DNA from: Nocardioides sp. L-11A
GTDB taxonomy: Bacteria; Actinomycetota; Actinomycetes; Propionibacteriales; Nocardioidaceae
Direction of reading: 5' to 3'
Length of the DNA: 64,000 nucleotides
Assembly: GCA_029961745.1 (NCBI GenBank)
Contig: CP124680.1
Location: 3,534,001-3,598,000, forward strand
Made by a program: the position numbers and the translations under genes. Shown here piece by piece: positions 47,850 to 57,610 of this stretch. Every line of letters begins with the position of its first letter. The stretch's first letter is position 1. The notes beneath the pieces are model-generated. The model worked only from the letters and a program-made list of their open reading frames with translations. It searched no databases and was not told the DNA's origin.

Positions 47850-48207
47850 GCGAGGACCGTGCGGCGAGCCCGGTCTGCGACACGCTCGCGCCGGTGAGCG
47901 GTCTCGCCGCCACGCGAACCCCGCCACCGACCGACCCGACCGCGAGCGCGGCAGCGTGGCGCACGGCGGCGCAGCCGCACCGGGCGACGCCCGCGGGCCG
48001 AGCGGCCCTTGCCGCCACGCGAACCCAACCACCTACCCAACCCGACCGCGGGCGCGGCAGCGTGGCGCACGGCGGCGAAGCCGCACCGGGCGACGCCCGC
48101 GGGCCGAGCGAAGCGAGGTCCGTGCGGCGAGCCCGGTCTGCGACACGCTCGCGCAAGACAGATCAGCGAGGTCCGTGCGGCGAGCCCGGTCTGCGACACG
48201 CTCGCGC
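47850..48207. repeat. Nested repeat cluster downstream of rnhA
   Basis: Order A1-B1-B2-A2-A3. Unit A is 42 nt, beginning GCGAGG(A/T)CCGTGCGG and ending GACACGCTCGCGC, at 47850-47891, 48113-48154 and 48166-48207, almost identical. Unit B is 99-100 nt, beginning GCCGCCACGCGAACCC, at 47906-48004 and 48011-48110, over 90% alike. The 380-bp gap between the convergent rnhA and LCP genes holds no credible gene. Confidence 0.75.
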
Positions 48208-48214
48208 AGAAAGC

Positions 48215-49114
48215 TCAGCAGCGCTCGATGGTGGCGTCGTCGCGGGCCTCGTCGCCGTACCTCTTCGCGTCGCCGGTGTTGGGCAGCACGACGCTGGCGC
48301 CGCCGACATTGCCGATGCTGCCCTGGAGCACGCAGGTGGTGATCTTGGCCGGGTCGACCTGGGCGATCGCCTGGGCGATGCGGAACAGATCCTTCGGCGA
48401 GACGTCGTGCGTCCGCAGGTGCTTGAGGACCGAGAGCACCTGCTTCTCGATCCAGCCCGGCTGGTCGGCCTTGCGGGCGATCTTCTGCTGGATGCCCCGC
48501 AGCACGAGCTGCTGGTTGGCGGAGCGGTCGAAGTCGCCGCGCGGCAGCGCCTTGCGGACCCGGGCGAACTCGACGGCCTTCATGCCGTTGATCCGGACCT
48601 TGCCGGCGGGCCAGCCCTCAGGGTGGAGGTACTGGTCGGCGAAGGCGCGCGGGTTGTCGACCGTGATGCCGCCGATGCCGCTGATCAGGTTGGCGAGGGC
48701 ACTGAAGGGCGCGAGCATGACGTAGTCGGGCTGGACGCCGAGCAGGTTGCCGACGGTCTCGCCGAGCAACTGCGGACCGCCGTAGTAGAGCGCCGCGTTG
48801 ACCCGGTTGGAGCCGACCCCGGGGATCGGGACCCAGCTGTCGCGCGGGATGCCGACGGCGGTCGCCGCGCCGGTGCGGGTGTCGATGCCGACCATCTGGA
48901 GGGCGTCGCCGCGGGTGCGCTCCGGGTCCTCCCCCGGGCGCGCGTCGGAGCCGACGCCGAGGATCCACAGCACGTCGGGGTCGACGTCGACGCCGGCGGC
49001 GCGGTCGACCTTCACGAGGGTGAAGCGGGTCGGCGCCGGGGTGCTGTCGGGCACCAGGAGCGCGGTCAGGCCCAGCACCACGCCGAGCACCACCAGTCGC
49101 AGGATCGCACGCAT
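48215..49114 (-). CDS. LytR-CpsA-Psr (LCP) family protein
   Basis: 299 residues. One N-terminal membrane anchor (LRLVVLGVVLGLTALLVPDS) and an extracellular LCP domain with WILGVGSDARPGEDPERTRG, IDTRTGAATAVGIPRDSWVP, NAALYYGGPQLLGETVGNLL and the late EFARVRKALPRGDFDRSANQ. LCP enzymes transfer polyprenyl-linked polymers to peptidoglycan; this may use the product of the wecA pathway (inference). ATG 49114 has AAGGAG upstream. Transcribed after the lipoprotein gene. Confidence 0.9.
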   Translation of the reverse strand: MRAILRLVVLGVVLGLTALLVPDSTPAPTRFTLVKVDRAAGVDVDPDVLWILGVGSDARPGEDPERTRGDALQMVGIDTRTGAATAVGIPRDSWVPIPGVGSNRVNAALYYGGPQLLGETVGNLLGVQPDYVMLAPFSALANLISGIGGITVDNPRAFADQYLHPEGWPAGKVRINGMKAVEFARVRKALPRGDFDRSANQQLVLRGIQQKIARKADQPGWIEKQVLSVLKHLRTHDVSPKDLFRIAQAIAQVDPAKITTCVLQGSIGNVGGASVVLPNTGDAKRYGDEARDDATIERC

Positions 49115-49115
49115 C

Positions 49116-49727
49116 TCAGGCTCCTTCCTCGCCACGGCTCACGTCGAAGCCGAACACCCGCCAGCCGTCCTTGCCCGGCGTGAGCAGCAGCCGTCCGGTG
49201 ACCTGGTCGGATCGATCGACACCGCCCGCCAACTCGACGGTGAGGACGACGTGCGCGGTCGCACCCGCCGGCTTGCCTCGGACGCCCAGCAGGTCGACGC
49301 TCACCGAGCGCTGGGTCACCTCGGCCCCCTCCAGCTCGCCGCCGACCTCGGCGTTGCTCATCACCGCGGGCTGGGCGAGGGCCAGCTCCCGGGCGTCCTC
49401 GGTGAACGCCCCGAACGCGTCGTCGAAGGTGCTGCGCGGGTAGTCGCCGGCGTACCCGCCGTCGATCCAGCCGTCCACCACCTCGGTCACCGCCGCGAGC
49501 GCGTCGGCGGCCTGTGCGTCGTCGAGGTCGCCGCGGACCTTGCCGAGCGTCGCGTCGGTCTCGACCGCCTGCTCGCCCTCGGACCCGCCACCTCCGCCGG
49601 CCCCGCCGTCGGTGCCGTCACCGTCGCCCGAGCAGCCGGCGAGGGCGAGCCCGACGACCGCGACGAGAGCCGCCGCGACGACCCCCTTCCGGCCCCGCTG
49701 CCGGCCCCGTCCTGGTCGTGTCCGCAC
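49116..49727 (-). CDS. Putative lipoprotein of unknown function
   Basis: 203 residues. Lipobox LALAGC after [17 protein letters not shown], then a Gly/Asp-rich linker. The mature domain ([40 protein letters not shown]) resembles small Mce-associated or NTF2-like envelope domains, but I would not name it. GTG 49727 chosen for a normal signal peptide length. The stop is 1 nt before the LCP start, so the two are one operon. Confidence 0.75.
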   Translation of the reverse strand: MRTRPGRGRQRGRKGVVAAALVAVVGLALAGCSGDGDGTDGGAGGGGGSEGEQAVETDATLGKVRGDLDDAQAADALAAVTEVVDGWIDGGYAGDYPRSTFDDAFGAFTEDARELALAQPAVMSNAEVGGELEGAEVTQRSVSVDLLGVRGKPAGATAHVVLTVELAGGVDRSDQVTGRLLLTPGKDGWRVFGFDVSRGEEGA

Positions 49728-49909
49728 GTCTGTCGCCCCCGTTCTTCGGCGCTCCCCGACGGCGCCCGGATGTCTGTTGCGCAACACCCTGCCGCAAACG
49801 GTGCCCACGGGTCGGTATTTGCTTCGGCATGGGACTAGCCTTGGCGGTCGACAGCCACTCGCTATCGGCGGCGAGTGCGTCCAGCTCATCGGAAGAGGCG
49901 AAGCACGTC

Positions 49910-52900
49910 GTGACGCAGTCGTCAGACCAGTCCACCGGATCTCCCGTTCCTGCGGACTTCGGAGCCAACGAGTGGCTCGTGGAGGAGATGAAGGAGCGGT
50001 TCGAGACCGACCCCACCAGCGTCGATCCCGCCTGGGCGACGTACTTCAAGGGGGGCAACGGTACGACGGCCGCCACCCCCGCCGCCGCTCCGGCTCCGGC
50101 GACCCCCGCGCCCGCCGCCCCGGCCGCCACGCCGACCCCGAAGGCCACCCCCGCCCCGCAGGTGAGCCCCGCCTCCTCCACCACGCCGACGCCGCCGAAG
50201 GCCGATTCGCCCGCGCCGACCCCGAAGGACGCGCCGCGCCCGGCGCCGGTCACGGCGAGCGACGAGCCGACCCTGACCGTGCTGCGCGGCATCCCGGCCG
50301 CGACCGCGAAGAATATGGACATCTCGCTGGCGGTCCCCACGGCGACCTCGGTGCGCAACATGCCGGTCAAGCTGCTGTGGGACAACCGCATCGTCATCAA
50401 CAGCCACCTCAAGCGCGCCCGCGGCGGCAAGGTGTCCTTCACCCACATCATCGGCTACGCCATCGTCAAGGCGATCAAGGCGCTGCCGGCGATGAACAAC
50501 ACCTACGACGAGATCGACGGCAAGCCCACGATGGTGACGCCGGCCCACATCAACCTGGGCCTGGCGATCGACCAGCAGAAGAAGGACGGCACCCGCCAGC
50601 TGGTCGCGCCCAGCATCAAGGCGTGCGAGTCGATGGACTTCGCGCAGTTCTGGACGGCGTACGAGGAGATCGTGCGCAAGGCCAAGGACAACAAGCTGAC
50701 CATGGAGGACTACTCCGGTACGACGGTCAGCCTGACCAACGTCGGTGGCCTCGGCACCAACAACTCGGTGCCCCGGCTGATGCAGGGCCAGGCGGCGATC
50801 ATCGGCGTCGGCTCGATGGACTACCCGCCCGAGTTCCAGGGCGCCTCCGAGGAGACCATCGCCCGCAACGCGATCTCCCGGATCATGACCATGACGTCGA
50901 CCTATGACCACCGGGTCATCCAGGGTGCGCAGTCGGGCGAGTTCCTCGGTCAGGTGCACAAGTACCTGCTGGGCCAGGACGGCTTCTACGACGAGATCTT
51001 CCGTGCCCTGCGGATCCCCTACGAGCCGATCCGGTGGAACGCCGACGTCGCGACCTCCCACGACGACGAGATCGACAAGCAGGCCCGGATCCTCGAGCTG
51101 ATCCACGCCTACCGCGTGCGCGGCCACCTGATGGCCGACACCGACCCCCTCGAGTACAAGCAGCGCAGCCACCCCGACCTGCGCATCGAGTCCCACGGGC
51201 TCACCCTGTGGGACCTCGACCGGGAGTTCCCGACCGGGTCGTTCGGCGGCGGCGACCGCCGCTTCCTCAAGCTGCGCCACATCCTCGGGATCCTGCGCGA
51301 CTCGTACTGCCGCACGACCGGCATCGAGTACATGCACATCATGGACCCGGAGCAGCGCCGTTGGATCCAGGAGCGGGTCGAGCAGCCGCACACCAAGCCG
51401 CCCCGTGAGGAGCAGTTGCGGATCCTGCTCAAGCTCAACCAGGCCGAGGCCTTCGAGACCTTCCTGCAGACCAAGTTCGTCGGCCAGAAGCGGTTCTCGC
51501 TGGAGGGCGGCGAGACCGCCGTACCGGTGGTCGACGAGATCGCGGAGGCGGCGGCCCAGGCCGGGCTGGTCGAGGTCGCGATCGGCATGGCGCACCGCGG
51601 CCGGCTCAACGTGCTGGCCAATATCGTCGGCAAGTCCTACAACCAGATCTTCCGCGAGTTCGAGGGCAATATCGACCCGCGCACGGTCCAGGGCTCCGGC
51701 GACGTGAAGTACCACCTCGGCGCCGAGGGCGAGTTCGTCGCCGGCACCGGCGAGACCATCGCGGTCTCCGTCGCGGCGAACCCGTCCCACCTCGAGACGG
51801 TCGACCCCGTCCTGGAGGGCATCGCCCGCGCCAAGCAGGACGTCCTCGACCGGGGCACCGAGTTCCCGGTCCTGCCGCTGCTCATCCACGGCGACGCCGC
51901 GTTCGCCGGCCAGGGCGTCGTGGCCGAGACCCTCAACCTCTCGCAGCTGCGCGGCTACCGCACCGGCGGCACGATCCACGTGGTGATCAACAACCAGGTC
52001 GGGTTCACCACCTCCCCCGGCTCGTCGCGCTCGACCCTCTACGCCACCGACGTGGCGCGGATGGTCCAGGCGCCGATCTTCCACGTCAACGGCGACGACC
52101 CCGAGGCGTGCATCCGCGTCGCGCGGCTGGCCTTCGAGTACCGCCAGGCGTTCAACAGCGACGTCGTCATCGACCTCGTCTGCTACCGCCGTCGCGGCCA
52201 CAACGAGGGCGACGACCCGTCGTTCACCCAGCCGCTCATGTACGACCTGATCGAGCAGAAGCGCTCGGTGCGCAAGCTCTACACCGAGTCCCTCATCGGT
52301 CGTGGCGACATCACGATCGAGGAGGCCGAGCAGGTCCTGCGCGACTACCAGCAGCAGCTGGAGCGGGTCTTCACCGAGGTCCGCGAGGCCACGACCGCGC
52401 CCAAGGAGTGGACCACCGTCCCCGACTACCCGGACAAGCCCGTCGGCGAGACCCAGACGTCGGTGACACCGGAGGTCCTCAAGCGGATCGCGGACGCCTA
52501 CGTCAGCCCGCCCACCGGCTTCACGGTGCACCCCAAGGTGATGCCCCAGCTCCAGCGACGCGCCGGCGCGATCACCGACGGCCCGATCGACTGGGCCACC
52601 GGCGAGATGCTCGCGTTCGGCTCGCTGCTCATGGAGGGCCGTCCGGTCCGCCTGGCCGGCCAGGACTCGCGCCGCGGCACGTTCGTGCAGCGGTTCGCGA
52701 CGATGATCGACCGGGTCAACGCCGACGAGTGGACCCCGCTGGCCAACCTGACCGAGGACCAGGCGAAGTTCTTCGTCTACGACAGCCTGCTCTCGGAGTA
52801 CGCCGCGCTCGGGTTCGAGTACGGCTACTCCGTCGCGCGCCCCGAGGCGCTGGTGCTCTGGGAGGCGCAGTTCGGCGACTTCGTCAACGGCGCCCAGTCG

Positions 52901-53599
52901 GTCATCGACGAGTACATCTCGGCCGGCAAGACCAAGTGGGGCCAGGACTCCGGCGTCGTGCTGCTGCTGCCGCACGGCTACGAGGGCCAGGGCGCCGACC
53001 ACTCCTCGGCCCGCATCGAGCGGTTCCTCACGCTGTGCGCCGAGGACTCGATGGTCGTCGCGCAGCCGTCCACGCCGGCGTCGTACTTCCACCTCCTGCG
53101 CCAGCACTCCCTCGGCGACGAGCACAAGCCGCTGATCGTCTTCACGCCGAAGCAGATGCTCAGGCGCAAGGACGCCGCCTCCCAGCCGGCCGACTTCACC
53201 TCCGGCGAGTTCCGCCCGGTGATCGGCGACGCGACGGCCGACCCCGCCAAGGTGACGACCGTGCTGCTGGTCTCCGGCCGGCTCACCTGGGACCTCATGG
53301 CCGAGCGGCAGAAGTCCGAGCGCGACGACGTGGCGATCCTGCGGGTCGAGCAGCTCTACCCGTGGCCGACCGAGGCCGTGCGGGCCGAGCTCGACAAGTA
53401 CCCGAACGCCACCGTCAAGTGGGTCCAGGACGAGCCCTACAACCAGGGCCCGTGGCCGTCGTTCTACCTGAACGTCGTCCCGCAGCTGGGTCGCGCGATC
53501 CAGCCGGTCACCCGGCCGGCGTCGTCCACCACCGCGGTCGGCACCGCCAAGCGCCATCTCGAGGAGGCGAAGGTCCTCATCGGCGAGGCCTTCGCCTGA
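49910..53599 (+). CDS. kgd: Multifunctional 2-oxoglutarate decarboxylase / dehydrogenase E1-E2 (Kgd)
   Basis: 1229 residues, almost the length of mycobacterial Kgd. N-terminal SucA-type helix ([20 protein letters not shown]), a ~70-residue Ala/Pro/Thr linker, then a dihydrolipoamide acyltransferase core with its active site [13 protein letters not shown] but no lipoyl domain. The E1 part carries [20 protein letters not shown], ThDP-region [20 protein letters not shown] and [20 protein letters not shown]. It decarboxylates 2-oxoglutarate in the TCA cycle; in relatives it is inhibited by GarA. GTG 49910. Confidence 0.97.
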   Translation: MTQSSDQSTGSPVPADFGANEWLVEEMKERFETDPTSVDPAWATYFKGGNGTTAATPAAAPAPATPAPAAPAATPTPKATPAPQVSPASSTTPTPPKADSPAPTPKDAPRPAPVTASDEPTLTVLRGIPAATAKNMDISLAVPTATSVRNMPVKLLWDNRIVINSHLKRARGGKVSFTHIIGYAIVKAIKALPAMNNTYDEIDGKPTMVTPAHINLGLAIDQQKKDGTRQLVAPSIKACESMDFAQFWTAYEEIVRKAKDNKLTMEDYSGTTVSLTNVGGLGTNNSVPRLMQGQAAIIGVGSMDYPPEFQGASEETIARNAISRIMTMTSTYDHRVIQGAQSGEFLGQVHKYLLGQDGFYDEIFRALRIPYEPIRWNADVATSHDDEIDKQARILELIHAYRVRGHLMADTDPLEYKQRSHPDLRIESHGLTLWDLDREFPTGSFGGGDRRFLKLRHILGILRDSYCRTTGIEYMHIMDPEQRRWIQERVEQPHTKPPREEQLRILLKLNQAEAFETFLQTKFVGQKRFSLEGGETAVPVVDEIAEAAAQAGLVEVAIGMAHRGRLNVLANIVGKSYNQIFREFEGNIDPRTVQGSGDVKYHLGAEGEFVAGTGETIAVSVAANPSHLETVDPVLEGIARAKQDVLDRGTEFPVLPLLIHGDAAFAGQGVVAETLNLSQLRGYRTGGTIHVVINNQVGFTTSPGSSRSTLYATDVARMVQAPIFHVNGDDPEACIRVARLAFEYRQAFNSDVVIDLVCYRRRGHNEGDDPSFTQPLMYDLIEQKRSVRKLYTESLIGRGDITIEEAEQVLRDYQQQLERVFTEVREATTAPKEWTTVPDYPDKPVGETQTSVTPEVLKRIADAYVSPPTGFTVHPKVMPQLQRRAGAITDGPIDWATGEMLAFGSLLMEGRPVRLAGQDSRRGTFVQRFATMIDRVNADEWTPLANLTEDQAKFFVYDSLLSEYAALGFEYGYSVARPEALVLWEAQFGDFVNGAQSVIDEYISAGKTKWGQDSGVVLLLPHGYEGQGADHSSARIERFLTLCAEDSMVVAQPSTPASYFHLLRQHSLGDEHKPLIVFTPKQMLRRKDAASQPADFTSGEFRPVIGDATADPAKVTTVLLVSGRLTWDLMAERQKSERDDVAILRVEQLYPWPTEAVRAELDKYPNATVKWVQDEPYNQGPWPSFYLNVVPQLGRAIQPVTRPASSTTAVGTAKRHLEEAKVLIGEAFA

Positions 53600-53610
53600 T
53601 CGGCGGGCCG

Positions 53611-53787
53611 ATGTACTTCACCGACCGCGGGATCGAGGAGCTCGAGCAGCGCCGGGGCGACGAGGAGGTCACCCTGGCCTGGCTCGGCGAGCGGCTCCAG
53701 GAGTTCGTCGACACCCATCCGGAGTTCGAGGTCGCCGTCGAGCGGTTCGCCACCTGGCTGGCTCGCCTCGACGACCCCGAGGACTGA
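53611..53787 (+). CDS. DUF6104 family protein
   Basis: 58 residues: MYFTDRGIEELEQRRGDEEV then LAWLGERLQEFVDTHPEFEV and TWLARLDDPED. Highly acidic and helical. I recognise it as a short family that follows kgd/sucA in many Actinobacteria. Starts 11 nt after kgd; likely co-transcribed. Function unknown. Confidence 0.85.
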   Translation: MYFTDRGIEELEQRRGDEEVTLAWLGERLQEFVDTHPEFEVAVERFATWLARLDDPED

Positions 53788-53800
53788 GGGGCGGGCCGGG

Positions 53801-53894
53801 GCGGATTCACCACGGGATGTAGACGAGCCCGCACATCTGTAGTGGAACTCCGCTACAGAACCGCGGCTTCCCCTACATCCCGTGGTGAATCCGC
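53801..53894. repeat. 94-bp nested palindrome between DUF6104 and MMPL genes
   Basis: 22-bp perfect outer arms (53801-53822 and 53873-53894; half-site GCGGATTCACCACGGGATGT...) and a perfect inner stem TCTGTAG (53836-53842) / CTACAGA (53853-53859). Between convergent genes. It may terminate both, but two nested perfect stems suggest a structured or mobile element. Confidence 0.7.
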
Positions 53895-53920
53895 ACGCCG
53901 GGTCGCCCCCCAGCCCACCG

Positions 53921-56041
53921 TCAGCCGACCGGCACCGGGTCGTGAGCCGCCTCGGAGAGCCCGAACCGGCGGTGGAGCGCCCGCAGCGGCCGCGGCGCCC
54001 ACCAGGACCCCTCCCCCAGCAGCCGGAGGCTGGCCGGCAGCAGTACGCCGCGGATCAGCGTGGCGTCGATGAGGATGGCCAGCCCGGTGCCGAGCCCGAA
54101 GAACTGGATGAAGCTGACCGAGCTCACCAGGAAGGCGAAGAAGCTGATCGCGATCAGCGCCGCCGCGGTGCTCACGATCCGGCCGGTGTGGGCCAGGCCG
54201 TGGACCAGTGCCTCGTCGTTGGACATCCCGCGGTCGCGCATCTCCTTGATCCGGCTCATCACGAACACCTCGTAGTCCATCGACAGGCCGAAGGCGACGC
54301 AGAACAGCAGCACCATCATCGAGCTGTCCATCGGCTGGGGCGTGAAGCCGAGCAGGCCGGACAGGTGGCCCTCCTGGAACACCCAGACCATCGCCCCCAG
54401 GGTCGCGCCGAGACCGACGGCATTGAGCACGAGGGCACGCAGCGGCTGGACCACGCTGCCGGTGAACAGGAAGAGGATCACCAGCGTCGTCAGCACCAGC
54501 CAGCCCGCCACGAGCGGCAGCCGGTCACCGATCCCGGTCATCTGGTCGTGCAGTTCCGCGCTGGCACCGCCCACCAGGGCGTCGGCCCCGGCCGGCGCCG
54601 GCACCGCCCGGACCTCGTCGACCAGCTCGCGGGCGGCGGCGGACATCGGGTCGAGATCGCTCACCACCGCGACGAGGTCCGCGTCGCGCCCGGCGCGGGT
54701 GTCGACCCGGACCACGCCGGGCAGCTCCCCCAGCGTCGCCGCGTACGACGCGAGGTCGGCCTCGGGCACGGCGGAGGTCGACACCACCTGGATCGGATGG
54801 GTGCCGTCCCCGGCGAAGGCGGAGCGGAGCACGTCACCGGCCTGCCGGCTCGACGCGCTGGCGGGCAGCACCCGGTCGTCCGGCGTACCGAGCTCGATGC
54901 CGGCGAGCGGGACCGACATCACGAGCAGACCCGCGAGCACCGGCAGCGCGCTGAGCAGCGGGCGCCGGGCCACGAACCGGGCCAGCCGGGCCCACGCGGG
55001 CGCCTCCTCGCCGCGGATCCCCCGCACCCGCGGCACTCGCCACGCGTCGACCCGGTCGCCGAGCAGGCTGAGCCCGGCGGGGAGCACCACGACCGCAGCG
55101 AAGGCGGTGATCAGCATGACGCCGATGCCGGCGTAGGCGAACGAGCGCAGGAAGTACATGGGGAACACCAGGAGCGCGGCGAGCGCCACCGCGACCGTGG
55201 TCGCGCTGAAGGCGATGGTCCGGCCGGCCGTCTCGACCGCCCGGCGTACGGCGTCCTGGTGGGCGCGTCCGGCCGCTCTCTCCTCACGCACCCGGGCCAC
55301 CATCAACAGCCCGTAGTCGACGGCGAGTCCGAGGCCGAGCCCGGTGGTGAGGTTGACGGCGTAGATCGAGACGTCCGTGGCCGAGCCGAGGATCGAGAGC
55401 TCGGCGAAGGTGCCGAAGATCGCCGCGACGCCGACTCCGAGGGTGACCAGCGCGCCCACCACATTGCCGAAGGCGAGGACCAGGAGCACGAGGATGAGCG
55501 GGATCGCGATGCTCTCCGCCAGAGCGAGGTCCTTCCCGATCTGGGCGCCGATCTCCTCGCCGACGATCTCGCCGCCGCCGACGTCGACCGTGAGCGGGCC
55601 GTCCGCGCCGGCGTACCCGTCGAGGACGGTGCCGGGGTCGGCCTCCTCGCCCGGCGCGACGGAGGCGGTGAGCAGGGCGTACCGGCCGTCGGTCGAGCGC
55701 ATCGGGCCCGCCCGGTCGTCGAAGTACGACGCCACATCGGCCAGGTCCGGGTCCGCGCGGAGTCGCTCGGTGAGCGCGGCGCCGGCCCCGGCCGAGACGG
55801 TCGAGTCGACGTCGCCGTCCGCGGCCTCGACGACGAACACGTAGTCGGACCCGCCGGAGAACCGGTCCTCGAGCAATGCCGCGGCGCGGCTGCTCTCCGA
55901 GGCCGGGTCGTCGAAGCCGGCCGCCTGCAGCTTGCCGAAGGCACCGACGCCGACGACCGCGGCGACGACCACCCCCAGCAGACCGAGCGCGAGCACCGTG
56001 CGGGCCCGCCTCGTCACCAGTCCACCGATCCAGCTGAACAT
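53921..56041 (-). CDS. MMPL/RND family lipid or drug exporter
   Basis: 706 residues, about 11-12 TM helices in the RND half-repeat arrangement: TM1 then a large periplasmic loop, TM2-6, loop, TM7-12. Proton-relay region GLGLGLAVDYGLLMVARVRE in the first half and FCVAFGLSMDYEVFVMSRIK in the second both carry the MMPL D-Y pair. ATG 56041 has GGAGG upstream. Such proteins export lipids, siderophores or drugs. Divergent from a TetR gene with a palindrome between. Confidence 0.93.
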   Translation of the reverse strand: MFSWIGGLVTRRARTVLALGLLGVVVAAVVGVGAFGKLQAAGFDDPASESSRAAALLEDRFSGGSDYVFVVEAADGDVDSTVSAGAGAALTERLRADPDLADVASYFDDRAGPMRSTDGRYALLTASVAPGEEADPGTVLDGYAGADGPLTVDVGGGEIVGEEIGAQIGKDLALAESIAIPLILVLLVLAFGNVVGALVTLGVGVAAIFGTFAELSILGSATDVSIYAVNLTTGLGLGLAVDYGLLMVARVREERAAGRAHQDAVRRAVETAGRTIAFSATTVAVALAALLVFPMYFLRSFAYAGIGVMLITAFAAVVVLPAGLSLLGDRVDAWRVPRVRGIRGEEAPAWARLARFVARRPLLSALPVLAGLLVMSVPLAGIELGTPDDRVLPASASSRQAGDVLRSAFAGDGTHPIQVVSTSAVPEADLASYAATLGELPGVVRVDTRAGRDADLVAVVSDLDPMSAAARELVDEVRAVPAPAGADALVGGASAELHDQMTGIGDRLPLVAGWLVLTTLVILFLFTGSVVQPLRALVLNAVGLGATLGAMVWVFQEGHLSGLLGFTPQPMDSSMMVLLFCVAFGLSMDYEVFVMSRIKEMRDRGMSNDEALVHGLAHTGRIVSTAAALIAISFFAFLVSSVSFIQFFGLGTGLAILIDATLIRGVLLPASLRLLGEGSWWAPRPLRALHRRFGLSEAAHDPVPVG

Positions 56042-56063
56042 CGCGCCCTCCAATGTGTACGGC

Positions 56064-56076
56064 CGTAAACTTTACG
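56064..56076. promoter_or_regulatory. Candidate operator between MMPL and TetR genes
   Basis: CGTAAA-C-TTTACG, a perfect 6-1-6 palindrome flanked by further partly matching bases, about 23 nt from the MMPL start and 37 nt from the TetR start. A suitable site for one TetR dimer controlling both genes. Confidence 0.55.
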
Positions 56077-56112
56077 TGCGTTAACTTGGCATGAATGTGT
56101 ACAGGTGTCAAC

Positions 56113-56769
56113 ATGTTCTTCGTGAGCACCTCGACCGGCGGCAGGCGGAGCTACCACCACGGCGACCTGCGCAACGCGCTGGCCCGGGCGGCTGCGGAGC
56201 TCGCCGCGACCGGAGGGCCGGACGCGGTCACCATTCGCGGCGCTGCCCGCGAGGTCGGCGTCACTCCCACCGCCGCCTACCGGCACTTCGAGAACCAGGC
56301 CGAGCTGCTCGAGGCCGCCCGCTCGCTCGCGATGGACGGCATGGTCGCGGCGATGGCCGGCTACCTGGCCCGGGTCCCGACCGACGGCGACCCGGTCGAC
56401 CGCGCCCTGGAGCGGCTCCGCTCCACCGGCCGCGGCTACATCCGGTTCGCGATCGAGGAGCCCGGGGTGTTCCGCACCTGCTTCACCGGCGGCCTGCGCG
56501 GCGACGACGCCGGCATGGGCCAGCCGGCGCCGTACCTGCTGCTGGGCGAGATGCTCGACGAGCTGGTCGCGGTCGGCTACCTCGCGCCCGACGACCGCCC
56601 CGACGCCGAAGCCGGGCCCTGGGCCGCGGTGCACGGGCTCGCGATGCTGCTCACCGACGGCCCGCTGTCCGACCTGGGCGAGGCGGAGCGGGAGACGGCC
56701 ATCGCCCGCACCCTCGACCTGGTGACCCGCGGACTGGCGACCGGCCCGCAGGGGCGGCGTACCCACTAG
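56113..56769 (+). CDS. TetR family regulator (WHG-type C-terminal domain)
   Basis: 218 residues. HTH: GDLRNALARAAAELAATGG, then VTIRGAAREVGVTPTAAYRH and FENQAELLEAARS. The C-terminal domain contains RGYIRFAIEEPGVFRTCF, typical of the WHG-domain TetR group. ATG 56113 with AGGTG upstream is preferred to 56095. It is probably the repressor of the divergent MMPL exporter. Confidence 0.9.
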   Translation: MFFVSTSTGGRRSYHHGDLRNALARAAAELAATGGPDAVTIRGAAREVGVTPTAAYRHFENQAELLEAARSLAMDGMVAAMAGYLARVPTDGDPVDRALERLRSTGRGYIRFAIEEPGVFRTCFTGGLRGDDAGMGQPAPYLLLGEMLDELVAVGYLAPDDRPDAEAGPWAAVHGLAMLLTDGPLSDLGEAERETAIARTLDLVTRGLATGPQGRRTH

Positions 56770-56774
56770 CTGAG

Positions 56775-56922
56775 TGATTCCAAGGTCTCGCACGCTCCGC
56801 GACGCTCAACCCGCACGCTGACGGCGTTGCCGACGCTCGACGTACACCCGGTACGCCCTCACGCCGGCGCCTTGTCATCGCACGCGCTGAGCGCCGCTCG
56901 CTTGCACGATCCCTTGGAATCA
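56775..56922. repeat. 148-bp element with 11-bp terminal inverted repeats
   Basis: TGATTCCAAGG (56775-56785) and CCTTGGAATCA (56912-56922) are perfect inverted repeats. The interior shows long imperfect self-complementarity (for example GCGACGCTCA against GCGGCGCTCA read from the other end). Sits between two co-directional genes. MITE-like, or a large transcribed hairpin. Confidence 0.6.
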
Positions 56923-56941
56923 ATCATCTAGTCTCACCCGG

Positions 56942-57610
56942 GTGAGCAAGGAGCTGATCGACTACGCGGCCTGGGGCGAGCGCTTCTTCGCGACCGCCGT
57001 GACCGCCGAACGGGTGCTGAGCGGCGTCAACGTGCTCGCCGGGCGCCCGATCGACGTCGGCCCGCTGGGCGTGGGCCCGGGCCGGATCGCCAAGGTCACC
57101 GCGACCGGCACCATCGGCACCGCCACCGGCGAGCGGACCGGCGCCGACCCGGTGACCTTCCACGTCGACCTGCCGGTCACCTTGAAGTTCAGCATCGACC
57201 TCGGCATGGACAAGCAGAACTTCGACGCCGACATCACCGTGCCGCTGACGATCACCGCCCACGGCCGCGCCGACCTGGCGATCCTGCTCGACGTGACGCC
57301 CCCACGCGCAGCCCAGGTCGTCGTCCGCCTCAAGGCCCAGGGCCTGCGCGCCTCGCTCACCAGCAAGGCGGCCAACGTCGAGGGCGAGTTGCGCCGCTTC
57401 GTGGCGAAGTACGTCGCCAAGGAGCTCGAGAAGCCCTACGTCCGCCAGGCGACGATCATCGACGTGGGCGCGGCGGTCGAGAAGGCTGCCGCCGGACTCG
57501 GCCCGCACGAGGAGAGCCCGATGGCCGACGAGCTGACCGACGCGCTGCCGGCCGCCATGGAGGCCGAGATCGAGCACACCGCCCAGCTGTTCCTGGAGGA
57601 CGACAAGTGA
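56942..57610 (+). CDS. Uncharacterised protein, coupled to an ADC-like enzyme
   Basis: 222 residues, GTG 56942. No signal peptide or TM helix. Alternating beta-type pattern through ~45-130 (VGPGRIAKVTATGTIGTATG, FHVDLPVTLKFSIDLGMDKQ, ITVPLTITAHGRADLAILLD), then helices (GELRRFVAKYVAKELEKPYV). This suggests a lipid-binding or START/DUF2993-like beta domain, but I do not recognise the family. Its stop overlaps the next start by 4 nt (GTGA), so the two act together. Confidence 0.75.
   Translation: MSKELIDYAAWGERFFATAVTAERVLSGVNVLAGRPIDVGPLGVGPGRIAKVTATGTIGTATGERTGADPVTFHVDLPVTLKFSIDLGMDKQNFDADITVPLTITAHGRADLAILLDVTPPRAAQVVVRLKAQGLRASLTSKAANVEGELRRFVAKYVAKELEKPYVRQATIIDVGAAVEKAAAGLGPHEESPMADELTDALPAAMEAEIEHTAQLFLEDDK

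Noticed and set aside
47850..48207. CRISPR array
   Set aside because: Only three 42-nt copies with unequal spacing and no cas genes; the B units are also duplicated, unlike spacers.
53882..56068. 728-codon plus-strand open frame over the MMPL gene
   Set aside because: Low-complexity Arg/Glu/His translation, no domain, and opposite to a clear MMPL exporter.
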